Assembly: GCF_001592825.1 (NCBI RefSeq)
Contig: NZ_LTZG01000001.1
Coordinates: forward strand, 496,001-560,000
DNA: 64,000 nucleotides
DNA from: Planococcus maritimus
GTDB lineage: Bacteria; Bacillota; Bacilli; Bacillales_A; Planococcaceae
Direction: 5' to 3'
Below are positions 43,439-54,300 of the stretch, one piece after another. The position numbers and the translations under genes were made by a program. The notes beneath the pieces were generated by a model. The model was not told where the DNA came from and searched no databases. It was given only the letters and a program-made list of their open reading frames with translations. Within the stretch, counting starts at the first letter, position 1; every line of letters starts with the position of its first letter.

Positions 43439-44889
43439 TATTTAGTTTGTTTGGCCGCTTCATCAGCTTTCCGCTGCTTGCCTTTTTTCCAGACAACCCA
43501 TAAAAAGCCCATGAAAATTAAATACATTAGCCCTAGAGTGACGATATAAGCCGTATTTAGCCCTCGTTTTTCAGTGATATGGTAAGTTTCCACTAATTCC
43601 CGGTCTAATGTGAGGCGGTACTGTCCATCCTCATCTGGGCGGACAATATCGCTTTCAAACAGTCCCCGAAGTTCCATTCCCTCGCCAACGACATCCGGCG
43701 CCACACTCAAACTTTTTGTTTCGGAAGAGTTATTGATTGCAATGATCCAAGATTCTTCGTCGTTCGAACGCTTATAAACCATCCATCCTTCTTCTTCATG
43801 GAGCATTTCTAAATCCCCTGTGCGCAATGCTTCAGATGAATTACGCAAGGAGTTCAAGTTGGTGATGTGATCGATCAATTCTTTTTCAACCGCCATGTCC
43901 AAAATTTGATGGGATTCCGGCAAGGCTTCACCGTTCATCGCCGTTTCAGAACCGTACTGGACGACCGGAACTCCCGGCATCGTCAGCAATTGTGAAAATA
44001 GCATACGCCAGCGTGTTGGCGGATAGCCTCTTGATTCAACGATATCGAATGTAAAGCGTGAACCGTCGAGTGAATCAACACGGATTAATTTACCATCTGC
44101 TTGCTGCATCAATTCAGGAACCTCAGCCAAAGACTGATCAAAATTGCGGTAGCTGTCGCGGAGAGTTTGTTCTACCCCCGCTTGCACGACCGCATCAAAT
44201 CCAGCTTGATTATCCATTTCTGCATCTGCCAGCACATAAAATTCTTCTTTCTGCTTTATATCAGCAGAAAAGGTTTCGACAAATACCGGATCCAGTGCTT
44301 CAGCATTTAACAGGCGAACGCCATCAATTGCGTATGTATCGCGGAAGTCAGCGAACATTTTAATTAAAGCTTGCTGTGCTTCTTCGTTGCTTGTATCGAG
44401 CGATAGCGTCTCATTTTCATTTTCAGTAAACCATTCAGGGTGTTCTTGCACCCATACGTGCTTTGCGCTCACTTCTTGCGTTGGCAAGTCGACAATCACT
44501 TTCATCTCACCTTCATGCACTTCCTCGATCAACGACTGAAACTCTTCCGCTGTTCCAAAATGGCGTTCCAATTGGCTATAGTCGAGTACTTGGCGCCCAT
44601 CATAGCTTGCAGTCTGGAATACTGGCCCGACCGACAGCATCGTAAAGCCCATATCCCGGACATGCGCCAGTTCGCTTTCCATCCCTGCGAAATCTCCCCC
44701 GCTAAATGCAGCGGGATCGGTGGCGTCCACTGCATAATCGTTTTGAATCTGTTTATTGAAATAGCGGTCTACGAGGACGTCGTAGATGCTTTCGTCTTCG
44801 ATTGTGCGGGTCTCTTCAGCTGCCACACCAGCAGTTGTCGGCAATAGCAACGCTGCTGCCAACGCCCAAATCATCATTTTTTTCTTCAA
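43438..44889 (-). CDS. Membrane-anchored GH13-like protein with lost catalytic residues
   Basis: A 483-residue protein with a signal peptide (cleavage after about VAA at residue 24), an alpha-amylase-like barrel and a C-terminal helix (about 450-471) followed by a basic tail, so it is fixed on the outer face of the membrane. The fold is clear: ESIYDVLVDRYFN, FSGGDFAGM, GFTMLSVGPVFQ, IDGVRLL, MPGVPVVQYGSETAMNG. The active-site positions differ from the family. The nucleophile Asp after G-x-R-x is Leu194, the acid Glu is Asp222, the region-I N-H is Q138-E139 and the region-IV His is Leu274; only Asp275 remains. It starts at TTG 44889 behind AAGGAGG. Catalysis is unlikely; a binding or structural role is inferred. 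Confidence 0.85.
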   Translation of the reverse strand: MKKKMMIWALAAALLLPTTAGVAAEETRTIEDESIYDVLVDRYFNKQIQNDYAVDATDPAAFSGGDFAGMESELAHVRDMGFTMLSVGPVFQTASYDGRQVLDYSQLERHFGTAEEFQSLIEEVHEGEMKVIVDLPTQEVSAKHVWVQEHPEWFTENENETLSLDTSNEEAQQALIKMFADFRDTYAIDGVRLLNAEALDPVFVETFSADIKQKEEFYVLADAEMDNQAGFDAVVQAGVEQTLRDSYRNFDQSLAEVPELMQQADGKLIRVDSLDGSRFTFDIVESRGYPPTRWRMLFSQLLTMPGVPVVQYGSETAMNGEALPESHQILDMAVEKELIDHITNLNSLRNSSEALRTGDLEMLHEEEGWMVYKRSNDEESWIIAINNSSETKSLSVAPDVVGEGMELRGLFESDIVRPDEDGQYRLTLDRELVETYHITEKRGLNTAYIVTLGLMYLIFMGFLWVVWKKGKQRKADEAAKQTK

Positions 44890-45060
44890 GTCCGTACTCC
44901 TCCTTCAATGAGGCCTAGATAATGCTCACCCGGTCTATTTTATCAAACTCACCTGGCTGCCGCTATGTCGTATTCGTGAAAGCGCGGCTGTTTATGGCAA
45001 GTTTCGTCCAAACTGTGAAATTCCCAACGAATCCCACAAGCTTGTTCTTTAGAACCCAAT

Positions 45061-45110
45061 AAAAAAACTGCACGGTCCCAGTCGGTAAACACCAACATAG
45101 ACCGTGCAGT
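45061..45110 (-). terminator. yisL terminator
   Basis: Minus-strand ACTGCACGGTC/GACCGTGCAGT stem with a 24-nt loop followed by a T-run. Confidence 0.85.
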
Positions 45111-45133
45111 ATTATTTGGTTGAAATGCATCAA

Positions 45134-45508
45134 TTATGCGAAGAAGTTAAAACCGATCGGCAATTTAAAGCCGAGGAACAAAGTCACAAGCAAGAATACT
45201 GCAAACAAGGCCCAGAACAAAGTGACCGGCTTTTGTTTCTTGCCACGCACAAGCACCATTTCCATCATGCCGATGGTCAATAGGCCGAATAGGAATTTCA
45301 AGCCGTAGAGCATAGCGTCGAATGAAGAATGCGCAACGAACAATGTCAGTCCCGTAATAATGATTAAAACATACACCAATCTTGTAATCATGTGGACAAT
45401 TTTACGTCCCTTGCTGTCGCGGTGCATAAACGCAGCCACGAGGAAAAGTACGATGCCCACTACCCACATGGTAATGTGTAGATGCGTTGTATCAGTTAAA
45501 AATCCCAA
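45134..45508 (-). CDS. yisL: DUF1516 membrane protein YisL
   Basis: A 124-residue protein with four hydrophobic helices (about residues 11-29, 41-57, 67-88, 98-118) and short charged loops (HRDSKGRK, RGKKQKP). It resembles the YisL/DUF1516 family. The N-terminal THLHITMW is typical. It starts at TTG 45508 behind GAGGTGAG. Function unknown. It is the downstream neighbour of yisK, as in B. subtilis. Confidence 0.85.
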   Translation of the reverse strand: MGFLTDTTHLHITMWVVGIVLFLVAAFMHRDSKGRKIVHMITRLVYVLIIITGLTLFVAHSSFDAMLYGLKFLFGLLTIGMMEMVLVRGKKQKPVTLFWALFAVFLLVTLFLGFKLPIGFNFFA

Positions 45509-45576
45509 AATCTCACCTCATTTAATATAGTCCCCTCAAGTTTACCACACGCAGGACGATAGAAAGTGATTGTTCC

Positions 45577-46476
45577 TTATGACAAATGTGTGACGAGTGT
45601 ACCGATGGACTGAATCGATACTTTGATTGTATCGCCCGCTTTCAAGAATTTCGGCGGATTGAATCCTTTGCCAACGCCAGCTGGGGTGCCAGTCAGGATG
45701 ACATCTCCCGGTTCGAGTGCTACTGATTTGGAGATTTCGGCAATCAGTTCATCGACACGGCGAATCATGTTTTCCGTATTGCCATTCTGGCGGACTTCGT
45801 CATTTACTTTCGTCACAAGAGACAGGTTCTGCGATTGCGGAATTTCATCTTTAGTGACAAGGTATGGACCCATCGGGCAAGAACCTGGCAAGCTTTTCCC
45901 TAGGAAATATTGCTGATGCTTTTCCTGGAGGTCACGCGCAGTCAAGTCAAGCGCGATGGTATAGCCAAACACGTGATCGTAAGCGAGCTGTTTCGGAATT
46001 TTATGGCCCGCCTTGCCAATGACAACAGCTAGTTCACCTTCGTAGTCATATGAATCGGTGACATCTGCATGTGCAGAGACCTTTTCTTCGTCTGCCGCGA
46101 CCGTGTTCGGTGCTTTCGTGAAAACAACCATATCTGCTGGTGCTTGTCCGCCCATTTCTTCGGCGTGGTCAGCGTAGTTCTTGCCAATGCAGATAAAATT
46201 CTTCGGAGGTCTTGGGACAGGTGCCTGCCATTCGATTTCCGAAAAAGAGTGTTTGAATTGCTCAGGGGTTTCCGATTGGACAGCCGCTTCTGTCAATTTG
46301 CGGATCTGTTCCACAAACTCCATTCCTTGTGACACTCCATCAATCAGCTTTGCAGGAAATTCCGGCAAGACATTCAACTGCTGTTGGATAGCAAGGACAT
46401 CCCATACGGCTTCTTCTTTTTTTACCTTAGGTCCAAAACGTTCTTCTCCATGTAAGCGAAACGATAAAAGTTTCAT
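45577..46476 (-). CDS. yisK: Fumarylacetoacetate hydrolase family protein (YisK)
   Basis: A 299-residue FAH-fold enzyme. Metal ligands are in DYEGELAVVIG (Glu-x-Glu) and ALDLTARD. FICIGKNYADHA marks the start of the catalytic domain, and PGDVILTGTPAGVG its end. B. subtilis YisK decarboxylates oxaloacetate and localises with the cell-wall elongation machinery. ATG follows AAAGGAG. The N-terminal 70 or so residues form the small lid domain. Confidence 0.9.
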   Translation of the reverse strand: MKLLSFRLHGEERFGPKVKKEEAVWDVLAIQQQLNVLPEFPAKLIDGVSQGMEFVEQIRKLTEAAVQSETPEQFKHSFSEIEWQAPVPRPPKNFICIGKNYADHAEEMGGQAPADMVVFTKAPNTVAADEEKVSAHADVTDSYDYEGELAVVIGKAGHKIPKQLAYDHVFGYTIALDLTARDLQEKHQQYFLGKSLPGSCPMGPYLVTKDEIPQSQNLSLVTKVNDEVRQNGNTENMIRRVDELIAEISKSVALEPGDVILTGTPAGVGKGFNPPKFLKAGDTIKVSIQSIGTLVTHLS

Positions 46477-46519
46477 TCGTCAAACACTCCTTTTCTGTGA
46501 TTGCATTCATTATACACAT

Positions 46520-47698
46520 TCATCGTTTTGAATTGTTGCTTTTTTCAAAATTTCTTCCGTAAGTCCAGCGGCGCCAAATCATTTCGATCGGGCCACGCTT
46601 AAATTTGCTGAACCACAGTTCTGCAAAAATCAATTGAACAACGAAAATGCCAAGGGCGATCAAAGTTCCCGTCAGTAAATCCACTTGGCCATACAAGCCA
46701 AGTCCAAAGGAATAAAAGATCGAGGTCGCGATGATGGATTGTGTGAGATAGATCGTCATCGACATCCTGCCTGCTTTAACTAACGGAGACAAAGCCCTCA
46801 TGAAGTTCAGGTTCATTGATAATAATGCGATGATCCCCGCATACCCAACCGCTACCAACGGCCCCCCGAATATTTCCTGGACATATTGAAAGGCATAATT
46901 GGTGTCGAATAAGTAAGGAGTGGATTTCAACAACAAGCCGACTACAAGCGAACTGAAGGCCAGTAGCAACCACGTTTTTTTCTTAGTGGCAACTTCTTCA
47001 ATCATTCGCCATTTGGCTGCGGCTGCCCCCACCATCATCAATGGCAAGATGGTGACGGCATATATAATAAAACTGAATGGATTGTTGCCATAATACCAAT
47101 CCGTCAACCGCCTGCTGAAAATTTCTGCGAAGTTCCCTGAGCCATAAGCCGCAATCGATTGTTCGGCTTCTTGGTACCCAATATAAATATTAGGATCTGC
47201 CATGACCGAAATAAACATAATGGCCGTGAACATCAAATGAGGCAATGCGTAGATTAATAAAGCAAGCCCCAATAGCCAGTTGGCAGGCAAGCTCAGCATG
47301 CCAATCAACAACAATCCCATCAAAGCGTAGGTGATTAAAATATCCCCGTACCAAATAAAGAACGCATGAATAATCCCAAATGCCAACAAGATCACCAGTC
47401 TCTTGACGGCTAGTGGAACAAACGGTTGACCGTGTTGTTGAGCCCGCGAAAATTGCATCATCAAGCCGTAGCCGAACAACATGGCAAATAGCGGGTAAAA
47501 GCTTGCCTGGACGAATATATCCAAGCCGGTGAATATAGTTTGGTCCATATTGCTGCTGAACCATTTATACGGATCGATGTAACTTAAAGGCGAATGGAAT
47601 GCCAGCATATTGATGAGCAGAATTCCGAATAACGAGAACCCCCTCATCAAATCAATGGCATCCACCCGTTCACGTAAAGTGGTCGGCTGTAATTTCAA
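46520..47698 (-). CDS. DUF418/YeiB family membrane protein
   Basis: A 392-residue protein with about ten membrane helices. The family opening RVDAIDLMRGFSLFGILLINM is present, and the C-terminal DUF418 domain includes GRMSMTIYLTQSIIATSIFY and LWFSKFKRGPIEMIWRRWTYG. It resembles acyltransferase-3-like transporters; the substrate is unknown. It begins at TTG 47698, 10 bp after addA, with its ribosome-binding site overlapping the addA stop, so it is probably expressed with addBA. Confidence 0.85.
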   Translation of the reverse strand: MKLQPTTLRERVDAIDLMRGFSLFGILLINMLAFHSPLSYIDPYKWFSSNMDQTIFTGLDIFVQASFYPLFAMLFGYGLMMQFSRAQQHGQPFVPLAVKRLVILLAFGIIHAFFIWYGDILITYALMGLLLIGMLSLPANWLLGLALLIYALPHLMFTAIMFISVMADPNIYIGYQEAEQSIAAYGSGNFAEIFSRRLTDWYYGNNPFSFIIYAVTILPLMMVGAAAAKWRMIEEVATKKKTWLLLAFSSLVVGLLLKSTPYLFDTNYAFQYVQEIFGGPLVAVGYAGIIALLSMNLNFMRALSPLVKAGRMSMTIYLTQSIIATSIFYSFGLGLYGQVDLLTGTLIALGIFVVQLIFAELWFSKFKRGPIEMIWRRWTYGRNFEKSNNSKR

Positions 47699-47708
47699 AA
47701 TAATCCTC

Positions 47709-50700
47709 CTAGACTTTCACTTCTTCGTTTGAAGAGAAGAGATACAAAACGCGTTCTTTTATCGGAATGCGCAAAATGGCTTCCACTGCTTCTTGGTAAA
47801 CGGATAATTGGATGGCGTAACGCTCTTTCATCACTGATTGAACATTGCCCATTCCGCGGGTTTGATCGGTTTTGTAATCAAGCAAGACCCACTCCCCGTT
47901 TTCTTTAAACAGGCAATCGACAATCCCCTGGACAATTTGATAATCCCCGTCTTCATCAGCACGGGCATACGTGAAAGGAACTTCCCTTCTGACATCCTCT
48001 GCAGCCATCAAGCGCTGTGCGATTGGACTATCGAAAAAGGTTTCGACTTGTTCGGCTCTGACCGCCTGCGCTTCTTCCTCTGTCAAAATTTCACGCCCTG
48101 CCAATTCCTCTAAAAATTGACGGATTTCCGCTAGATCCATCCGGCGTTCAAATGGTAAATGCTGCATAACCGTATGGACAGCCGTTCCGACGTCTGCTGC
48201 GGACAGTTTTCTGTCCATCAAGAAGTCTGGGCGATGAGGCGCCTTTTTCTGTGTTTTCGGTTGATATTCTTGGATAAATGATTCGGGCTCATCCAAACTC
48301 TGCAAAAGCTGCAGCCTTTTCATTTCGGTTACCGACTGCTTAGAACGCTTTTCAACAGCAGCCTGGTGGGGATAGGAAAAATCGAAACGGCTGTAGATCA
48401 ATGCGGCATCGGCATCGGCTTCTGGACGGTCTTCCGGCGCTTCCAGTACAGGCTGCGGCTCTTCTAAAGAAGCGGTCTCGACAATATCAATGTCAAAACG
48501 CGAATGATGCTCAATCACTTCACCACCCGTGTGCAGTTGCTGTGCATCAGGATGCCTCGAGACAGCCGGACCGATCCAATCCAAATACGATTTTGCACGC
48601 GAGCGTTTAAAATCAGGCAATAGCAGATCGCCAGAAGTCGTTTTCCACTTTTCAAGTAAGCGGTCAATATCTTTTACCGAAGCAGTTAAGTAAAGCTGTT
48701 CTTTCGCGCGTGTCATGGCTACATATAAGACGCGCATCTCTTCCGCCTTCATTTGTAGCTGCTTCATCTCTTTGACAGCCAGATACGGCAGCGACGTATA
48801 TTCAATTCGCGTCTCCGGATTAACAGCCTTGACCGCGAGTCCGTATTGCTGGTCGAATAAATACGGTTTATGGAAATCCATTTCATTGAATGGCCGTCCG
48901 GTCCCTGCGAAAAAGACCACAGGAAACTCTAAGCCTTTCGATTTGTGGACGGTCATCAGCCGGACGACGTTCTCTTTTTCACTCAATGATTTGGCAGTCC
49001 CAAGGTCATCTCCGCGTTCTCGCATGCGGTCGATAAAACGCAGGAAGCGGAACAAGCCGCGAAAAGCGGTTTGTTCGTATTCTAGTGCACGGTCATGAAG
49101 AGCACGCAAATTAGCTTGGCGCTGTTTGCCATTTGACATGGCACCCGCCATTTCGTAATAATTCGTATCCAAATACACTTTCCAAATCAACTCTGCTAAG
49201 GAGCCTCTTCGCGCCAAATCACGCCACTTCTGCAAGCTATTAGTAAAACGCGACAACTTGAGGCGTGTAGCTTCTTCCATGGTGCCGGTGCGGATAAACG
49301 CTTTTAACGCATCGTAAAAAGTGCCTTTCGCATCAGCTAAGCGAATTGCTGCAAGCTCGTTTTCCTGAAGGCCGAAAAACGGCGCCCGCAAAACGGCGGC
49401 AAGCGGAATGTCTTGATACGGATTATCGATAACACGCAATGTATCGAGCATGATCATCACTTCGAGTGCATCGAAATAACCGCCGCTCAATTCCGCATAT
49501 AAAGGTACACCGGCCGCTTTAAATTCATCGGAAAAATCACTGGACCAAGTCATTGAACGCATCAAAACAACCACATCACGATATTCAAGCGGACGCTCTT
49601 TGCCGCTCCATGGATCGTGCACAAGCGTTCCCGCATCCGTCATTTGGCGGATTTTCTGTGCAATCCAGCGAGCTTCCCATTGCGATTTATCCATATCCAC
49701 AGATACGTCTTCGCCTTCTTCGGTTTCCGGTTCATGGATGAGCGTCAAGTGGATCGGCACATCCGCTTCAGGATAGGGCGCTTTCGGCTTTAATGCCGCA
49801 TCTTCGTCGTAGCTGATTTCGCCGACGCGTTCTCCCATAATCTGCGAAAAAATGTAATTGGTGCCATCGAGCACTTCTTTGCGGCTCCTGAAATTGGCGT
49901 TCAAGTCAATCCTCAGGCCCGTTTCTTTCGCTTCCCGGCTAAAGCGGGAATACTTGCCGAGGAACAGCATCGGCTCCGCCAAGCGGAAACGGTAGATCGA
50001 TTGTTTCACATCCCCAACCATAAACAAATTGCCATCTTGTTCTGTACCGGACTTCACCAAGCCAAGTATCGTTTCTTGCAGCATATTCGTATCTTGGTAT
50101 TCATCGACTAAGACTTCCTTGAAGCGTGTTCGGTATTCTTGTGCTATCGCTGAAGGTTTCCCGTCCTCGCTTAAGATTTCCAGTGCATAATGCTCCAAAT
50201 CCGAAAAATCCACCAATCCGCGATCGATTTTCAAGGCTTTGTAATCTTTTGCAAAGCGCTTCGTTAAATCAACTAATGTTCTCATGAGCGGTGCCATTTC
50301 ACGCATCTCACCAAGCAGTCGTTCAGGTGCGCGGGTGAAATAACTCTCTTTCACATCATTAAACAGCTTTTTTGCTTCGTTTCTCCGTGCTTTCGCTTCT
50401 TCCGCTAACTGCGGGTCGCAGGAATCTTTTTTCACGGAAGCCAAGCGTTCCCATTTAATGTTTCGTGCATAAGCGTGAAGCGACGCCCAAGACTCATCCA
50501 AAGCGTCGAGTGCGGCGCGGATCAGCGTGGCATCCATCCTGAAATTCTCTTCCAAGATATGAGGACCATCCGGCTGCGTAGTTAACTCCCAGCCTTCATC
50601 GAGTAAATCGAGCGCCGCCTCAAAACTGTGACGTATCGTCATTTTTAAATCGTTCATGAACGGCAATTCGTCAACTGTGGCATGTTCCGATACATCGTAG

Positions 50701-51314
50701 AGCTGCGGCAATTGTTCAAGCCAAGCCTCCGGTTTAGGGTGCACACGTGAATAATCATATAATTTACCCAGTAAAATCTCCATGGCCTGGTCGCTGCGGT
50801 CGGAAGTAAAACTGTCCGCAAGCCTGTAAACCTTATCGCGCCCTTCGCCCTCATAAGCAGATTCAAGCACTGCTTCCATCACATCGTCTCGTAATAAGGC
50901 CGCTTCGGTATCTCCCGCAATACGGAATCCTGGATCGATTTCCAATAGATAGGCGTATTGCTTCACCACTTGCAAGCAAAACGAATGCAAAGTCGAAATT
51001 TGAGCTTTATTGATCAGCCTCAGCTGTTTTTTCAGATGAACAGATTCTGGCTGTGCAGCAACCGCCTGCTCGAGAGCCGCAGACATACGGTGGCGCATTT
51101 CCGCTGCAGAGGCATTCGTAAAGGTCACGACCAATAGCTCGTCGACCGATATCGGATCTTGTTCGTCCAGTACCTTTTCAATCATCCGATTGATCAATAC
51201 AGCCGTTTTCCCAGAGCCTGCCGCAGCCGATACAAGCATGTCCTGCCCTTTGGCCCAAATCGCCTGCCATTGTTCGTCTGTCCATGTGGCATCATTCGGT
51301 TTTTTCGGTATCAT
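47709..51314 (-). CDS. addA: ATP-dependent helicase/nuclease subunit AddA
   Basis: 1201 residues from ATG 51314 (AAGGAGG 9 bases upstream, within the end of addB). Superfamily 1 helicase with motif I AAAGSGKTAVLI, Ia TFTNASAAEMR, II VDEYQDTN, III GDVKQSIYRFR, V VMTVHKSKGLEFPVVF and VI LYVAMTRAKEQLYL. The C-terminal PD-(D/E)xK nuclease has EWVLLDYKTDQ. AddAB resects double-strand breaks up to a Chi site for RecA loading. It overlaps addB by 23 bp. Confidence 0.97.
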   Translation of the reverse strand: MIPKKPNDATWTDEQWQAIWAKGQDMLVSAAAGSGKTAVLINRMIEKVLDEQDPISVDELLVVTFTNASAAEMRHRMSAALEQAVAAQPESVHLKKQLRLINKAQISTLHSFCLQVVKQYAYLLEIDPGFRIAGDTEAALLRDDVMEAVLESAYEGEGRDKVYRLADSFTSDRSDQAMEILLGKLYDYSRVHPKPEAWLEQLPQLYDVSEHATVDELPFMNDLKMTIRHSFEAALDLLDEGWELTTQPDGPHILEENFRMDATLIRAALDALDESWASLHAYARNIKWERLASVKKDSCDPQLAEEAKARRNEAKKLFNDVKESYFTRAPERLLGEMREMAPLMRTLVDLTKRFAKDYKALKIDRGLVDFSDLEHYALEILSEDGKPSAIAQEYRTRFKEVLVDEYQDTNMLQETILGLVKSGTEQDGNLFMVGDVKQSIYRFRLAEPMLFLGKYSRFSREAKETGLRIDLNANFRSRKEVLDGTNYIFSQIMGERVGEISYDEDAALKPKAPYPEADVPIHLTLIHEPETEEGEDVSVDMDKSQWEARWIAQKIRQMTDAGTLVHDPWSGKERPLEYRDVVVLMRSMTWSSDFSDEFKAAGVPLYAELSGGYFDALEVMIMLDTLRVIDNPYQDIPLAAVLRAPFFGLQENELAAIRLADAKGTFYDALKAFIRTGTMEEATRLKLSRFTNSLQKWRDLARRGSLAELIWKVYLDTNYYEMAGAMSNGKQRQANLRALHDRALEYEQTAFRGLFRFLRFIDRMRERGDDLGTAKSLSEKENVVRLMTVHKSKGLEFPVVFFAGTGRPFNEMDFHKPYLFDQQYGLAVKAVNPETRIEYTSLPYLAVKEMKQLQMKAEEMRVLYVAMTRAKEQLYLTASVKDIDRLLEKWKTTSGDLLLPDFKRSRAKSYLDWIGPAVSRHPDAQQLHTGGEVIEHHSRFDIDIVETASLEEPQPVLEAPEDRPEADADAALIYSRFDFSYPHQAAVEKRSKQSVTEMKRLQLLQSLDEPESFIQEYQPKTQKKAPHRPDFLMDRKLSAADVGTAVHTVMQHLPFERRMDLAEIRQFLEELAGREILTEEEAQAVRAEQVETFFDSPIAQRLMAAEDVRREVPFTYARADEDGDYQIVQGIVDCLFKENGEWVLLDYKTDQTRGMGNVQSVMKERYAIQLSVYQEAVEAILRIPIKERVLYLFSSNEEVKV

Positions 51315-54300
51315 CACGACCCACCTCCTTGCGTATTTTCTCAACTGCCTGTTCAGAACTCAATACCGGCAATTTCCGGTATGTCTGGTCGGGATCACTC
51401 GGATCGAATTGACATACCGCGCGGAAGTTGCAAAATTGGCATGGCGTATCGTTTTTTAAGCGGTACGGGGAAACGTCCGTACGGCCATCTAGAATCCCGT
51501 TCCCTGCGCCTTGATGTTTTTTCCTGACAAATTCACGAATGGTTTCCATGTCTTCTTTTTCGACCGTTTTCGACGAGCCTTTGGAGACCGATCCGTTCTT
51601 ATTCAGACGGACGGGTATGACATTCGAATAACCGTCGATTTGGTCGTCCATCGCCTGAATGACTTCTGGATCTTCTACGACGAGGCCGTTCATCTTGAAC
51701 GACTTCGCGAGTTCTTCTTCCAACTCTTCAGCCGTTAATAATTTTGTCATCTTGAGCATCGGATTGTGCATATGGAAATACAACACGCCAGCCGGTTCCG
51801 CCTGCTCCCCTAGCCAGCGTTTGGAATGGGTCAAGGCGACATCCAAATACGTGAAAGTTTGCAATGCCAGGCCGTGATACACTTCGCCTAAATCCAGTCC
51901 CTGCTTGGACGATTTATAGTCGACGACTCGCAAATAAGGCTTACCGCCAATATCAGTCGAATCGATACGGTCGATGCGTCCCCTGACATTCATTTTGCGG
52001 CCGCGTTCAAGCGGTATATCGAGCGGTGGAATCGCTTCTTTTGTGCCAAATCCAACTTCAAGGGCGACCGGCACGAAGCCCGACACTTGTGCATGCTTGC
52101 TTAACATGAATGCCGTTTGGCGAATGATGCCCTCGAGTTTATATTGGATATAGCGATAACGATGTGAACTCAGCAAGATTTGGTTAACGAAATAAGGCGA
52201 TAATTGTTCGATCGCCCGCTTGGCGAGATCTGCACATTGTTCTTTGCTTAACGATGACCAGGAAACGCCCAGTTGCATTACTTCGTCCGAAATCCATTTG
52301 ATGGCCGCATGGAATAAATCTCCCATCGCTGGAGCCGCCAGTCGGTAGTGACTGCGCTCTTCAAGTTTCAAACCATAAGCCGCATAATGGGCAAAGTGGC
52401 AGCTATGATACGTCTCGATACGAGAAACGCTCGAGGCAATCGGTGCCCCGTAGAGGGATTCAGCGGTCCCTTCCGATAATCTCTCAGCTTTCGTGTAGCT
52501 TAAAGGCTTGAATATTTGTTGGATGATCGACGACCAAAGCGGATCTTCCCTGTAATAATCGAGCACGGCTTGCCAATGTCCCGTTAGCTCTCCGCTTCTG
52601 ATTTGGGCAGCCAGGTGGGAAAGCGTCGCACGTGGATGACTAATATATTCCAAAGCGTCTGGCTCATGCAGCTCTTCTGGGCCAATCGCTGCCAGTTTCG
52701 GCTCAAGCTGAAGCAAATCGGCGATTTTCCTAATATATAACGAAGGCAACAAAGCTTTCCCTTCCTCATCCGCAATCGGGTAAGAGACGCTCAGCCGGTC
52801 GGAAGCCGAAGAGAATGAGCGATAGGCCATATACGTTTCGTCCATCAGACGCATGCGTGAACTCGGGGCAAGTTCGATTCCGATTTTTTGGAACCACTCG
52901 CGCTCCGTATCGGTCAAAAGCCCTTCGTGTTCAATGCGCTGCGGCAAGACCCCATCATTTGCACCAATAATAAAGACCGAGCGGATATCCATTAAGCGTG
53001 CCAAGTCCATTTTGGCAATCGTCACTTGGTCAAGTGACGGCGGAATGCGGGAAAATTCCAAAGTTTCGAAGCCTTCATCGAGAATGCGCGCGGCGCTTTG
53101 GAGGCCCAGTTCTTTATCTCCGAACATCAGGACAAATTGGTCGAGCACGCCAACCCATTGATTCCATGCCTGCTCGTGCTCGGTTGCGGCAAGCAATTGA
53201 TGGTCGGCCTCTTCACGGTCTTTCAACAATTGGATTTTCGAATAGACATCGAGTTCTTCCACAAACTGAAACAAGATAGTGGCAAAATCGCGGCCGGTCA
53301 CGCAATCGTTGAGTCGATTTTTCAAACGTTCAAGTGGATCGCGGACGACATCGCGGACGGTTTGCAATTCCATTTGCAGCGCCAGTTCTTCATCAGTCTG
53401 GATGCCTGAATGGAATTCGAGTCCGCGGTATTTTTTATAGACCCAACGCTTATCGTCAAACCAACGTTCGCCGTAGATGCCATTGGCCAGAACGAAATTC
53501 TCCAGCTGGTCTCCCCGTTCCCGCCATTTCGTGACATTGCCTTCTGGGAAGAACAAGTCCGTCTTCAATGCCCGAAAAACCGGTTCATATGCATAATTTC
53601 CGATGACGGCTTCGAGTGCAGAGCGGCTGAATTCGATCAACGGATGATGAAGCATCGACTTTTTTTGACTGATGAAATAAGGAATCTCGTATTGTGGAAA
53701 AATGGTATTGATCAATTCGTCGTACACTTCCGGCTGTCGGTACAGCACCGCAATATCATGATAGCGGGAGCCTTCCATTACTTGTTGGCGGATCGACCGG
53801 GCAAGTTCGTGGATTTCAGCGCGCCGGTTGGACGCTTCGACTAATTCGACGGCTCCTTGGCCTTGAATGGAAGGAGCGGGAAAAGTTTCAATAAAGCGTT
53901 CGACATGCATTAGCTCTTCATTGTTGAAGCGCTTTGTTTCTCTCAAGTAGACCTCTGGTTCTAGCTCGATTCCTTCCGCTGCGGCGAGATCCGTCAAACG
54001 GCTTGCTGTAACGGCCGATTGATAGAATAACGACTGCTCGTCTTCGGCGCTGCTCGCATCGTCCATCGGCAAGACGATCGTCACGGATTTGGCATGCTTC
54101 AGCAGCTCTTCGATGATTTGGAATTCACGTGCTGTAAAACTGACAAACCCGTCAATGTAAATAACCGATTGCTTGATCATTTCTGAGTGCCGGATTTTCT
54201 CACTTAACAATCCGAGGTGGCCTTCGGAATCCACGAATACTTTGCCAAGTCTGCGGTCAATCTCAAGCAAGATGAGCTCCAGGTCTGCAGCCTTGTCCTG

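Noticed and set aside
44950-44985. GTGAAAGCGCGGCT as a cre site near the GH13-like gene.
   Set aside because: It fails the consensus at the base before TG and at the W after CG-N.
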